From contig JAEYKI010000006.1 of the NCBI GenBank assembly GCA_023408315.1, forward strand, positions 186,001 to 250,000: DNA of 64,000 nt, read 5' to 3'. Positions 49,366 to 58,508 of the stretch are shown here, in pieces. Origin of the DNA: Bacillota bacterium. GTDB taxonomy: Bacteria > Bacillota > Clostridia > Christensenellales > Christensenellaceae. The notes beneath the pieces were generated by a model. That model worked only from the letters and a program-made list of their open reading frames with translations, had not been told where the DNA came from and did no database searches. The translations under genes and the position numbers were made by a program. Positions within the stretch are counted from its first letter, which is position 1. Each line of letters starts with the position of its first letter.

Positions 49366-50484
49366 TCAGCATATTACTTTAAACATAATATAGTCTTCAT
49401 ACCCTGTTGTTATTTTATAATAGCCGCACATGGTTTTATTGATTTCCTCGTCCCCCGTATCCACATACAGGCTTGTGCCCATCAGAGAGAGCATTTTGTC
49501 CCTGGATGCCACAATCATGATGTTCTCTTTGCCCACGCGGCGGATCACATTCGCGCTGATCTGCTGGTTGCCGCGTCCGAACACATACCCCTGCCCGCCG
49601 ATCACGGTAACAATGATCCTTGCGTTCGAATATTTATCCAGCGCAAAGAGGATGTCCCCTTCGGTCGCGTCATTCTCCAGAAGCCCGCTGTTATAAACCA
49701 GATCGACCCCCAGCAGGGTGTTTTTAAGCCCGAGCTTTTCCATAATGCCGCGGGTGGTGGACCCCGGCCCAATAATGTACAGCGTGTCCGGTTCCATGGT
49801 GTCCGCCATGTATTGCGCCATCTGCGCCGCAAGAACGTGTTCGCTCGCTCCCCTGCCGCTCTTCATGTTCTGCACCAGTGCGCGCTCCGCCGGTATTCTA
49901 AGGTATCCGTACAGCCGCGCCTGCACAATATCCTGACGGAACAGGTCCTCGTCTATGTCCATTACTTCTGCATCGCGGTATTCCTTTATGACGCCGCAAA
50001 CATATTTTACAACCAGTTCGCCCGCCCGTTTGGGGTTAAGCGCATACACCGCAGAATGTATCTTGCAGCCCGCAGGTATGCCCAGCACGGGAATGCTTGT
50101 GCCTATTGCGTCCAGTATGTTGCGCGCCGTGCCGTCTCCACCCGCAAATAAAACGATCTCCGCCCCAGCCTCCGCCAGGTCACGCGCTGCCTGCGCCGTA
50201 TTCGCAGGGGTCGTTTCTCCCGCGCGTATAGCGCCGAATACCTCGCAGTTGAGCCTGCAGGCTTTTGCCGCGTCTTCCCCCATCTCGCCCGGGTAAGTCA
50301 GAATCTCTACTTCCTCCCGTACAGGCAACAGTTCTTCCAGCATGGTCTTCGCCTTATTGTTGCTCTCCGGTTTTGCGCCCAGGCAAAGCGCGCGCCGCTG
50401 CGTCTCCGCCCCGTCGCTGCCTTTGAGGCCCACCTTGCCGCCAATGCCCGCCACCGGGTTTATGATCAGTCCTATTTTGTGCAT
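49366..50484 (-). CDS. ATP-NAD kinase family protein, AcoX-like
   Basis: 372 residues. N-terminal LIINPVAGIGG and the NAD-kinase motif LFAGGDGTARNILDA, followed by IPVLGIPAGCKIHSAV and a C-terminal beta domain (GPGSTTRGIMEKLG, VIGGQGYVFGRGNQQ). AcoX proteins accompany acetoin and other dehydrogenase clusters but their reaction is not established; phosphorylation of a nucleotide or a ketone-like metabolite is possible. It lies downstream of the divergent GcvPB gene on the same strand, separated by hairpin-mosaic copy B, so co-transcription may be interrupted. ACAGGAGA site. Confidence 0.85.
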   Translation of the reverse strand: MHKIGLIINPVAGIGGKVGLKGSDGAETQRRALCLGAKPESNNKAKTMLEELLPVREEVEILTYPGEMGEDAAKACRLNCEVFGAIRAGETTPANTAQAARDLAEAGAEIVLFAGGDGTARNILDAIGTSIPVLGIPAGCKIHSAVYALNPKRAGELVVKYVCGVIKEYRDAEVMDIDEDLFRQDIVQARLYGYLRIPAERALVQNMKSGRGASEHVLAAQMAQYMADTMEPDTLYIIGPGSTTRGIMEKLGLKNTLLGVDLVYNSGLLENDATEGDILFALDKYSNARIIVTVIGGQGYVFGRGNQQISANVIRRVGKENIMIVASRDKMLSLMGTSLYVDTGDEEINKTMCGYYKITTGYEDYIMFKVIC

Positions 50485-50502
50485 GAATTTCTCCTGTTTT
50501 TA

Positions 50503-50752
50503 ATGGAGGCTCCGCCTCCAAACCTCCGCCAAAGGGTCACTCGACCCTTTGGAATCCCACTTGTTTAAAATGCCGCTCTCGCGGCATTTTTATAAATTAC
50601 AGAGGCCAGCCTGCCCTTTACAATGCGTAATTCTGATAAACTGCTTGTTTTTCTTAAAACGCCGCGTAAGCGGCGTTTTGCAATAAAAGTCTTTTGGTTC
50701 TTTTCTTCAGAAAAGAACCAGGGGCATGGGGGCGAGGAGCCCCCATACAAAC
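50503..50752 (+). repeat. Hairpin-mosaic intergenic element, copy B
   Basis: Modules in order: GGAGGC/GCCTCC (50505), AAAGGGT/ACCCTTT (50531), AAAATGCCG/CGGCATTTT (50567), core GGCCAGCCTGCC (50604-50615) then GATAAACTGCTTGTTTTT, AAAACGCCG/CGGCGTTTT (50656), GGTTCTTTTCT/AGAAAAGAACC (50697), GGGGGC/GCCCCC (50729). Same arrangement as 59331-59579 and, inverted, 18810-19047. Confidence 0.6.
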
Positions 50753-50756
50753 CTGT

Positions 50757-52319
50757 TTACTTGTTTCCGTGTTTGCGCACGTAAGCCTTCCAGGTCAATG
50801 CCCACTTGTTCTCGTCGTCAAACTCTTCCTCGCCCACGCGTTTGTGGATAACCGAGTTGTACGGCGCGTTCCTGACAAACTCGGGGTCCCTGTAGGCGTC
50901 TTCCGCGCACAGGCGCACCACTTCGCAATACTCTTCAATGTCTTCCTTGCTGTATGTTTCGCAGGGCTCCAGTGTCATGGGTTCCGGAATCACCCACGGA
51001 TGATGGCTGGACCAGAACCACGGGATGCCAAAGTCCAGCATGCGGCGGTTCATGTCCTCACTGCCGATGTCCACGTCCTTACGCAGTTGTTCAAAGCTGT
51101 ACCGGATCTGCTCCTGGCGGACGATGCCGTTGCCCTGGTACGCGCTGGTTACACCCGGAATCTGCTCCATAATCTTCTGCATGTAATTGTTGTTGATTAC
51201 GGAAACATCCGCGCACTCGCGCAGCCATTTCGGGCCCATCATGGCAGTCCACGCATACGCGCGCAGCACTACACCCGCGGTACCCATGTAATCGCGCACC
51301 TTGCCGATGCTCTTTGGCTTGTTGGTATCCAGATAATATTTCTTGCCGTCAAACGCGGCAACGGGCACGGGCAAAAAATCGCCCAGTTCGTCCGTGCAAC
51401 AGAACGCGCCGGTTGCAGGGCCGCTGCAGCCGTGCGGCGTGCCGAACGTCTTGTGCACGTTGAAGTGGCACATATCAAATCCGGCCTCGCGCGCGCGGGC
51501 AACGCCCAAAAATGCGTTCGCGTTTGCCTGGTCGTAGAAGCAGAGCGCGCCAACATCGTGCAGTATTTTGGTGATCTCGGCGGCGTAAGGGTTGTAGATG
51601 CCCACATCCTCCGGGTTGGTCATGAATATCGCAGCTGTGCGTTTGGATGCTGCGGCGCGGATGGCTTCCAGATCGGGGATGCCCTGCTCGTTCGGCCAGA
51701 TGGTGATTATTTTGTATCCGGCTGTGGCGGGGGTAGCAGCGTCGCAGGGATGCGAGAATATGGTTGTGATCACCTCGTCCCTCTGGTCCGCTTCGCCCTT
51801 TGCCTCAAAATACGCGCGCACAACGGACGCCGCGGTGTACACCGCGTGGTTGCCGCCGCCCGGCTGCAGGGTCACATGGTCCATGCCGCTGATTTCCTTG
51901 CATACGTTCTGAAACTTGTAGAAAATCTCCAGAATGCCCTGCGCGGTGTCCGGGTCCTGGTCCGGGTGCAGCTCCGCAAATCCGGGATTACCACTCAGCG
52001 CTTCGTTAATGCGCGGGTTATACTTCATTGTGCAGGTGCCTTCGCTGATATCGTTTGATATATTGGAGCCCATCGTCTCCTGTGAGAGATGCACCCAGTG
52101 CTGCAGCACGTGCTTTTGCGCCACTTCGGGCAGACCGGGAGCCGTTTTGCGGCGGATGCCTGCGGGCAGTTTGGATGCCACGTCGCCCGCCGCGGACACA
52201 ATCTCTTCGTCCGCTTCGGGCGGGATAATGCCCCGCACGCCGGGAGTGGACATCTCGAATATAATAGGTTCATCCCAGCTTGCCTGGTGGAAATTCTTCC
52301 TTACTTTCATTTTTGCCAT
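50757..52319 (-). CDS. Divergent GcvPB-like PLP enzyme (glycine dehydrogenase subunit 2 paralogue)
   Basis: 520 residues from the ATG at 52319 (a GTG at 52328 is the alternative, only three bases after GGAGG). Fold-type I PLP enzyme; the PLP lysine is in FNVHKTFGTPHG, as in GcvPB. But the following glycine-rich loop, GGGGPGSGP in the canonical protein at 53953, reads GCSGPATGA here, and the first 60 residues carry an extra segment (FEMSTPGVRGIIPPEAD). Substrate may therefore not be glycine, or it pairs with another lipoyl carrier. Forms a pair with the GcvPA-like gene 20 bp upstream. Confidence 0.85.
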   Translation of the reverse strand: MAKMKVRKNFHQASWDEPIIFEMSTPGVRGIIPPEADEEIVSAAGDVASKLPAGIRRKTAPGLPEVAQKHVLQHWVHLSQETMGSNISNDISEGTCTMKYNPRINEALSGNPGFAELHPDQDPDTAQGILEIFYKFQNVCKEISGMDHVTLQPGGGNHAVYTAASVVRAYFEAKGEADQRDEVITTIFSHPCDAATPATAGYKIITIWPNEQGIPDLEAIRAAASKRTAAIFMTNPEDVGIYNPYAAEITKILHDVGALCFYDQANANAFLGVARAREAGFDMCHFNVHKTFGTPHGCSGPATGAFCCTDELGDFLPVPVAAFDGKKYYLDTNKPKSIGKVRDYMGTAGVVLRAYAWTAMMGPKWLRECADVSVINNNYMQKIMEQIPGVTSAYQGNGIVRQEQIRYSFEQLRKDVDIGSEDMNRRMLDFGIPWFWSSHHPWVIPEPMTLEPCETYSKEDIEEYCEVVRLCAEDAYRDPEFVRNAPYNSVIHKRVGEEEFDDENKWALTWKAYVRKHGNK

Positions 52320-52339
52320 TCGATTCACCTTCCTCCCCG

Positions 52340-53728
52340 TTATTTGCAGACGGCTGCGAGCGCCGCTACAAGCCGGTCTATGTCTTCTTTTTCGTGCACT
52401 TCCGTAATGCTGTAAAGCGCGCTCTCGCCCACCGCAAAGTCTTTGGATACGTCCCTGCCGCCGATGATCTTATAATCCGGCAGGGCTTTTGATATATCCG
52501 CCGCCTTTTTGCCAGTGCCATCAAAGTTCAGCATAAAGTCGCAGTAGGAAATGCCTTCGTACGGGATTTCGATTCCGGGGATTTTTTTAATCTGCTCCTT
52601 AGCATACGCAACCCTCTGCAGAATGCCTTCGCCCAGTTCGGCGAAGCCCTGCGGGCCCATCAATGCCATATATACGCCCGCAACAATGCCGTGCAGGGCC
52701 GCGTTTGTGCCAATGAAGTCCTTGCCTTTTTCACGCGATGCATATGATGTGCGCTCGTAGAACACTTCGCCGAATCCGTATTCGCCCTCTTTGGATGTTT
52801 CGCAAATGCCAAACAGCAGGGAAGGATATTCCCCCACGAATTCTTTCTTGTCGTGCGTGCAGATGAATCCCGCCAGGCCGCCGCCGTAGCTCATGTGCAG
52901 GCCCAACGGCTGCAGATCGCCCACCGCGTAGTCCGCGCCATAGTTTGCAGGCGCTTCCAGCACACCCAGGGAGGTGGGGTCAACGCCCACGATCACCAAC
53001 GCGCCCGCAGCTTTTGCAACCTTGCAAATCTCCGCCGCGCCCGTCTCAATCACACCCAGGTACGCGGGGTTTTCAAAATATACGGCAGCCGTTTTGTCCG
53101 ATACGTTTGCTTTCAGGTCCGCTATGTCCAGCAGGCCGGTCGCGGGATCAAAGCCAACTTCACGGACGGCAATGTCCGGCTTTAAATAGTTTTTCACAAC
53201 AGACTTTCTGCCAGGGCCCATGTTGGCCGAAATCAGGATTTCTTTTTTACCGCTCGTGCGGCTGGCCATACGGCAGGCAATAGCGATGGCGTTCGCCCAG
53301 TCGTAGGTGGGCGTGTTGCAGGCCTCAAAGCCAGTCAGTTCGCCCAGCATGGAGCTTGTCTCAAACAGCGCCTGGAACTTGCCATGGTCGGAATACGCCT
53401 CGCCTACATAGGCGGTCAGGAATTCGTCCCTGCCTATGATGGTGTCGCATACCGCGGGAACATGGTGCTGCCACGTGCCGCCGCCCAGGAAGCAAAGATT
53501 ATCCTTGCAGTTCCAGTTCTTTTTCAGCAGGCCTTCCACGTGCCTCTGCAGCTTGTATTCGGACATAATGGGCTCGGGTATGTTCATTGTACCCTTGAAG
53601 CGGAGAGCGTCCGGAATTTCTTTGTAAATGTCTTCCGAGCTCTGCATTCCCAAATAATCCAGCATCTCTTTTTTAACGTGCGGTTCCGAATTGGGAATAT
53701 ACGGATGAGAAGTATATTTCTCGGCCAT
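52340..53728 (-). CDS. Divergent GcvPA-like protein (glycine dehydrogenase subunit 1 paralogue)
   Basis: 462 residues. Same fold as GcvPA: MPNSEP-like start, NLCFLGGGTWQHHVPAV, VYFENPAYLGVIE and YGGGLAGFI blocks. However the canonical YTPYQPEISQGTLQ segment is replaced by YVGEAYSDHGKFQ and NASLYDGA by NTPTYDWA, both around the active site between the two subunits. No H- or T-protein gene accompanies this pair. It is 225 bp downstream of the canonical gcvPB with no terminator seen, so the glycine riboswitch may drive it as well. AGGAGG site. Confidence 0.86.
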   Translation of the reverse strand: MAEKYTSHPYIPNSEPHVKKEMLDYLGMQSSEDIYKEIPDALRFKGTMNIPEPIMSEYKLQRHVEGLLKKNWNCKDNLCFLGGGTWQHHVPAVCDTIIGRDEFLTAYVGEAYSDHGKFQALFETSSMLGELTGFEACNTPTYDWANAIAIACRMASRTSGKKEILISANMGPGRKSVVKNYLKPDIAVREVGFDPATGLLDIADLKANVSDKTAAVYFENPAYLGVIETGAAEICKVAKAAGALVIVGVDPTSLGVLEAPANYGADYAVGDLQPLGLHMSYGGGLAGFICTHDKKEFVGEYPSLLFGICETSKEGEYGFGEVFYERTSYASREKGKDFIGTNAALHGIVAGVYMALMGPQGFAELGEGILQRVAYAKEQIKKIPGIEIPYEGISYCDFMLNFDGTGKKAADISKALPDYKIIGGRDVSKDFAVGESALYSITEVHEKEDIDRLVAALAAVCK

Positions 53729-53952
53729 ATTGCATCCTCCTGTTTAATTTTTTTTAAAAAAAGCCAAATGAATCAAAAGTTCCGGAAAGAAAGCTCCATC
53801 GCATCCTGATTCGTTTTGGTTCGTTTTTCTTAATTCTGCATACGCTGTATTCGCAGACGCGGGTGAATTATTTATATTTTTTTATTTTTTATTTGCTTAT
53901 TTTTATTATATTCTATTTTTATTTCCGTTTTCCTTTATTATTTCAGAATTTT

Positions 53953-55407
53953 TTATTTTTGAGGCTTGTATCTCAGCACCGGCTCCCTTGCCGCCCTGCT
54001 TTCGTCCAGCCTTCCTACAACGGTTGTTTTTGGCGCCTCTTTAAACGCCTCCGGGCATTCCCTGGCCTCACGCGCAATCTGGCGCATCGCTTCTATAAAC
54101 GCGTCCAGTGATTCCTTGCTTTCCGTCTCGGTAGGCTCTATCATCAGCGCCTCGCTCACAATGAGCGGGAAGTAGATGGTCGGCGGATGATACCCAAAAT
54201 CCAGCAGCCGCTTGGCAATATCGAGAGCAGATACCCCGTTCTTCTTTTGCCGTGATGCCGAGAACACCACCTCGTGCATGCAGTCCGCGTCGTAGGGCAG
54301 GTCAAAATCTTCCTGCAGGCTGTGCAGGATGTAATTTACGTTCAGCACCGCGTTTTTCGCCACCTCTGGCAGGCCTTCCGCGCCCAAACGCTTAAGGTAA
54401 GTATACGCGCGCACAACAACGCCAAAGTTCCCGTAGAAGGAACGCACGCGCCCGATGGAAAGCGGCCTGTCATAATCCAGAACAAACTTTCCGCCCTTCT
54501 TCTCTATCATGGGATGCGGAAGATAGGGCACAAGCTTTTTTTTAACGCCCACCGGGCCGCTGCCCGGTCCGCCGCCGCCGTGCGGGGTGCTGAAGGATTT
54601 GTGCAGGTTAAGATGCACTACATCGAATCCCATGTCTCCCGGCCGGGCGATTCCCAGAATGGCGTTTGCGTTGGCCCCGTCGTAATACAGCAGGCCGCCC
54701 GCCGCATGCACCATATCCGCAATTTTTTGGATGTTGCTGTCAAACAGACCCAGCGTGTTGGGATTGGTGAGCATCAGTCCCGCGTTCTCATGATCCAGCA
54801 CTTTGGCCAGTTCTTCCAGGTCCACCATGCCGTTTGCATCGGATGGCACGCTGACTACCTCAAACCCCGCAACCGCCGCGGAAGCCGGGTTGGTACCGTG
54901 CGCGGAATCCGGGATAATGATCTTTTTGCGGTGGCCTTCCATGTTGCGTTCGTGATAAGCCTTAATGATCATAAGGCCGGTCATCTCGCCGTGCGCGCCG
55001 GCGGCGGGCTGCATTGTGAAACGCTCCATGCCCGTGACCGCGGAGAGCATACGGTCCATCTCAAAAATCAGTTCCAGACACCCCTGCACGGTTTCCTGCG
55101 GCTGCAGCGGGTGTACGAGCGCAAAGCCCGGCAGGCGGGCCATTTCCTCGTTTATTTTGGGGTTGTACTTCATTGTACAGGAGCCAAGCGGGTAAGCGCC
55201 CGAATCCACGCCAAAGTTGCGTCGGGAAAGAGCCGTAAAATGCCGGACCAAGTCGGGCTCGCTCACCTCGGGCAGCGCAGGCGCTTCCGTGCGCAAAAGG
55301 TTCGCGGGTACAAGGCCGTCCCACTGCGGAACGTCGCACGCGGGTAAGTGATCCGTTCCCCGGCCCGGACGGCTAAGTTCAAAAATTAAAGCTTCCGTTT
55401 TGCTCAT
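53953..55407 (-). CDS. gcvPB: Glycine dehydrogenase (decarboxylating) subunit 2
   Basis: 484 residues. PLP-dependent P-protein half carrying the cofactor lysine in LNLHKSFSTPHGGGGPGSGP, the canonical motif. With GcvPA it decarboxylates glycine and transfers aminomethyl to the H-protein lipoate. Conserved CTMKYNPKINE block near residue 75. Its ATG overlaps the stop of gcvPA (ATGA), so the two subunits are translated in coupling. The 224-bp gap downstream is AT-rich and contains no element I can name. Confidence 0.95.
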   Translation of the reverse strand: MSKTEALIFELSRPGRGTDHLPACDVPQWDGLVPANLLRTEAPALPEVSEPDLVRHFTALSRRNFGVDSGAYPLGSCTMKYNPKINEEMARLPGFALVHPLQPQETVQGCLELIFEMDRMLSAVTGMERFTMQPAAGAHGEMTGLMIIKAYHERNMEGHRKKIIIPDSAHGTNPASAAVAGFEVVSVPSDANGMVDLEELAKVLDHENAGLMLTNPNTLGLFDSNIQKIADMVHAAGGLLYYDGANANAILGIARPGDMGFDVVHLNLHKSFSTPHGGGGPGSGPVGVKKKLVPYLPHPMIEKKGGKFVLDYDRPLSIGRVRSFYGNFGVVVRAYTYLKRLGAEGLPEVAKNAVLNVNYILHSLQEDFDLPYDADCMHEVVFSASRQKKNGVSALDIAKRLLDFGYHPPTIYFPLIVSEALMIEPTETESKESLDAFIEAMRQIAREARECPEAFKEAPKTTVVGRLDESRAAREPVLRYKPQK

Positions 55408-56744
55408 GCTTCCACCGCCCTTCTCACCAACATGTCTATTTCTTCCTTGGTACGTTTCTCCGTCACGGCAACCAGCCAGCCGTTTTTCAGTTCCGGGTAA
55501 GCGGATTCCAGTTCATACCCGCCCAGGATGTTATGGGCTAGCAAATGTTTATTCAGCTTGCCCGTGTTTCCCTTATAGGCAAGCGCAAACTCGCCAAAGA
55601 ACGGCGCATTCCAGAGAGGCTTGAATTTTCCTGTTTCAATCAGCCGGTCGTAGGCATATTTTGCTTTCTGCAGGCTTAAGGTTGCGGCCTGTACAAGCCC
55701 GTCTTTGCCCAGCGCTGTCAGGTAAATGGTTGCCGCCAGCGCGCACAGAGCCTCGTTGGAGCAGATGTTGGAGGTCGCCTTTTCCCTGCGGATATGCTGC
55801 TCGCGCGTCTGCACGGTCAGAACAAACCCGCGCGTACCTTCCGCGTCCGCGGTCTGGCCCACAATCCTGCCCGGCATTTTGCGCAGCAGTTTTTCTTTTG
55901 CCGCTATAAAACCCAGGTACGGGCCGCCGAAGCTGAGCGTGTTGCCCATGCCCTGGCCCTCGCCCACCGCGATGTCCGCACCGGCTTCGCCGGGGGATTT
56001 CAGGAGTGCAAGGGAGATTGGCTCGCAGGATACAACCAGCAGGGAACCGTTCGCGCGCGCCGCTTCCGCTATCTTCTCCAAATCTTCAATGCAGCCCAGA
56101 AAATTGGGGTTCTGCACGATCACGCACGCAATGTCCGGCGTCAGCGCAGCCTTAAGACCGTCCATATCCACGACGCCGTTTTTCCAGCCAAACTCGGAGA
56201 CGGCGATTCCCTGGAACCGCGCATACGTGCGCAGAACTTCCCTGCCCTGCGGGTGCACGGCGCGGGATACCGCCACGCCCTTCCTGCCTGTTTCCTTGCA
56301 GGAGAGGATCATGGCCTCGGCCAGCGCGGAAGCCCCGTCGTACAGTGACGCGTTTGATACGTCCAGGCCCGTCAACGCGCAGATCATGCTCTGGTACTCA
56401 AATATTGCCTGTAGCGTGCCCTGGCTGATCTCCGGCTGGTAGGGCGTATAGGCCGTATAGAATTCCTGCCGCAGCAGCAGTTGATCCACCACAGCCGGAA
56501 TATACCGGTCATACGCGCCCGCGCCCAAAAAGCAAATCAGGTTATCCGTGCTTTTATTGCTGCTCGCAAGGGCTTTTACCTTCCCGGCAGCTTCCATCTC
56601 GGACTGCGCAGATGGGATATGCAGCGGCGTTTTTAACCTCAATTCCTGCGGAATGGCGGCAAACAGGTCTTCCACGCAGCTTTTGCCAATTTCCTGCAGC
56701 ATGGCCTGCCTGTCCGCGCCGGTGTTTGGAATATACGAACGCAT
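55404..56744 (-). CDS. gcvPA: Glycine dehydrogenase (decarboxylating) subunit 1
   Basis: 446 residues from the ATG at 56744 (CGGAGGAA upstream); a longer frame to 56798 overlaps gcvH. Second half of the split P-protein found in Firmicutes. Canonical marks YTPYQPEISQGTLQ, NASLYDGASALAEA and GGPYLGF are all present, in contrast to the paralogue at 52340. Third gene of the riboswitch-controlled gcvT-gcvH-gcvPA-gcvPB operon. Confidence 0.95.
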   Translation of the reverse strand: MRSYIPNTGADRQAMLQEIGKSCVEDLFAAIPQELRLKTPLHIPSAQSEMEAAGKVKALASSNKSTDNLICFLGAGAYDRYIPAVVDQLLLRQEFYTAYTPYQPEISQGTLQAIFEYQSMICALTGLDVSNASLYDGASALAEAMILSCKETGRKGVAVSRAVHPQGREVLRTYARFQGIAVSEFGWKNGVVDMDGLKAALTPDIACVIVQNPNFLGCIEDLEKIAEAARANGSLLVVSCEPISLALLKSPGEAGADIAVGEGQGMGNTLSFGGPYLGFIAAKEKLLRKMPGRIVGQTADAEGTRGFVLTVQTREQHIRREKATSNICSNEALCALAATIYLTALGKDGLVQAATLSLQKAKYAYDRLIETGKFKPLWNAPFFGEFALAYKGNTGKLNKHLLAHNILGGYELESAYPELKNGWLVAVTEKRTKEEIDMLVRRAVEA

Positions 56745-56745
56745 A

Positions 56746-57123
56746 TTATTCCTCCGTCCGGCAGTACGCCTTGTATGCGGCGGCATCCAAAAGGCCATCC
56801 GGCTGCCCCTGTAGCTTTATTACGGCGATCCAGCTTCCAAAAGCGTCCGCGTTCAGTTGCTCGGGAGAATCCTCCAGCCCGGTGTTCACCCGCAGAACCT
56901 CCCCCGCCACCGGCGAAAAAATATCGGACGCGGATTTAACGGATTCCACCACGCCCAGCGCGCCGCCCGCGGCAATCTGTGCGCCCAACTTGGGAAGCTC
57001 CACAAAAACAATGTCTCCCAGGTGTTTCTGCGCGAAATCCGTAATGCCTATTTTTGCTTCTTCTCCTATGATCTCCACCCACTCGTGTTCTTTTGTATAA
57101 AGCAATTTTTCCGGTATACTCAT
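56746..57123 (-). CDS. gcvH: Glycine cleavage system H protein
   Basis: 125 residues from the second ATG at 57123, six bases after GGAG; the ATG at 57129 touches the site. Lipoyl carrier: YTKEHEWVEI at the N-terminus and the lipoylated lysine in GVVESVKSASDIFSPV. Shuttles the aminomethyl group between P- and T-proteins. The only H-protein gene in the window, so both P-protein pairs might share it. Confidence 0.96.
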   Translation of the reverse strand: MSIPEKLLYTKEHEWVEIIGEEAKIGITDFAQKHLGDIVFVELPKLGAQIAAGGALGVVESVKSASDIFSPVAGEVLRVNTGLEDSPEQLNADAFGSWIAVIKLQGQPDGLLDAAAYKAYCRTEE

Positions 57124-57144
57124 ATCCATCTCCTTATATCCAAA

Positions 57145-58239
57145 TTATTTTTTATAACGCTTGGGCAAAAAAGGTTTTTTAACGGTGCGCGCGGCAACGG
57201 GCTTTTCGCGGATCACCACGGCAAATTCCGTGCCTTCCGCGGCGTATTCCGCTTCCACCAACGCCATCCCCATGTTTTTCTCCAGGCTGGGCGCGCGCGT
57301 GCCGGACGTTACATGGCCAATCGCCCGTCCGTCCGCCACAATTTCCTGGTGGCTGCGCGGTATGCCGGGGCCAGCCATTTCGAAGCCAACCACACGGCGT
57401 TTAAGCCCTGCCGCTTTCTGCCCTGCCAGGGCTTCTTTGCCAATAAAGTTTTCTTTATCCAGTTTCACAAACATGCCAAGGCCCGCTTCCAGCGGCGTAA
57501 TCTCCTGGGAAAGCTCGTTTCCGTACAGGGGCAGTGCTGCTTCAAACCGCAGTGTGTCCCTGGCGCCCAGGCCGGCGGGCACAAGGCCGTCCTCCGCCCC
57601 GGCTAAGAGCAGCGCGTCCCACAGCGCGGGCGCGTCACCTGCCGCTACGTATAGCTCAAACCCGTCTTCACCCGTGTATCCGGTGCGGGATACAATCGCA
57701 TCCACGCCGGCTACTTTTTCTCCTTCGGCAAAATGGTAGAATGCGATCTCAGATAACGGCTTATCCGTCAGTTTCTGCAAAATGCCTTCCGCCGCCGGGC
57801 CCTGAATGGCGATCTGCCCCCATTCGTCGGATACGTTGCGCACAGCCACGTCTCCGTGCAGGTTATCCACAATCCAGGCAAAATCCTTATCCGTGTTGGC
57901 GGCGTTCACCACCAGCAAATAATCCCCGTCCCGCAGTTTGTATACCAGCAGGTCGTCCACCACGCCTCCATTTGGGTAACACATGGGCGAATACACAACC
58001 TGTCCGGCCCCCATGCCTGCAATGCTGTTTGTCACCAGGTTCTGGATAAACGCCTCGGCCTCCGGCCCTTTCACCGTGACCTCGCCCATATGGGAAACGT
58101 CAAAGAGCCCTGCCGCCTGCCGCGTTTGTTTATGTTCCTTCAAAATGCCCTCATATTCCACAGGCATGGCCCATCCGCCAAAGTCTATGATCCTGCCATT
58201 AAGTCCAACGTGTTTTTCGTAAAGCGGTGTTTTTTTCAT
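57145..58239 (-). CDS. gcvT: Glycine cleavage system aminomethyltransferase (T protein)
   Basis: 364 residues. Transfers the methylene group from the H-protein to tetrahydrofolate and releases ammonia. N-terminal TPLYEKHVGLNGRIIDFGGW, FDVSHMGEV, and DGFELYVAAGDA, ARDTLRFEAALPLYG blocks, with a C-terminal VTSGTRAPSLEKNMGMAL. First gene behind the riboswitch; GGGGAGG site. Confidence 0.96.
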   Translation of the reverse strand: MKKTPLYEKHVGLNGRIIDFGGWAMPVEYEGILKEHKQTRQAAGLFDVSHMGEVTVKGPEAEAFIQNLVTNSIAGMGAGQVVYSPMCYPNGGVVDDLLVYKLRDGDYLLVVNAANTDKDFAWIVDNLHGDVAVRNVSDEWGQIAIQGPAAEGILQKLTDKPLSEIAFYHFAEGEKVAGVDAIVSRTGYTGEDGFELYVAAGDAPALWDALLLAGAEDGLVPAGLGARDTLRFEAALPLYGNELSQEITPLEAGLGMFVKLDKENFIGKEALAGQKAAGLKRRVVGFEMAGPGIPRSHQEIVADGRAIGHVTSGTRAPSLEKNMGMALVEAEYAAEGTEFAVVIREKPVAARTVKKPFLPKRYKK

Positions 58240-58260
58240 ACTTCCTCCCCTAAAAAGAGT

Positions 58261-58294
58261 AAAAAAAGAGAAAACAGCCCGTGCCGCCGTTTTC
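58261..58294 (-). terminator. Riboswitch expression-platform terminator
   Basis: On the minus strand GAAAAC (58289-58294 complement) pairs with GTTTTC (58270-58275 complement) with a GC-rich interior, followed by a run of seven Ts. Placed directly after the second aptamer and 22 bp before gcvT, it fits transcription termination that glycine relieves. Confidence 0.75.
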
Positions 58295-58485
58295 CCCTGT
58301 TATATGACCCGAGAGATTCTACCGGTTTTTGTGCCGGTATTGCACCTTAGGTGCCGCTTTGTGCGGCTTTCCAGAGTTCCGTCCAGATGCAGTCCTGTTA
58401 CCTGAAAGTTTCACTGCAGCCCCGGCGGGTGTGCAGCTTACATCGTCGGTGGCTTTTCGCCTCTCCCGCATCCTTCATCCGGATT
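58295..58485 (-). promoter_or_regulatory. Tandem glycine riboswitch
   Basis: Two aptamers read on the minus strand. Aptamer 1: GATGCGGGAGAGGC, GCCACCGACGA, CAGGTAACAGGACTGC, GACGGAACTCTGGAAAG. Aptamer 2: GCACCTAAGGTGCAA, AATCTCTCGGGTC and AACAG. These are the conserved core strings of the gcvT motif. It begins just after the stop of the upstream deoC-like gene and controls the gcv operon, normally switching it on when glycine is high. Confidence 0.9.
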
Positions 58486-58508
58486 TCCTATTTAAGTTCT
58501 ATGCGGAA

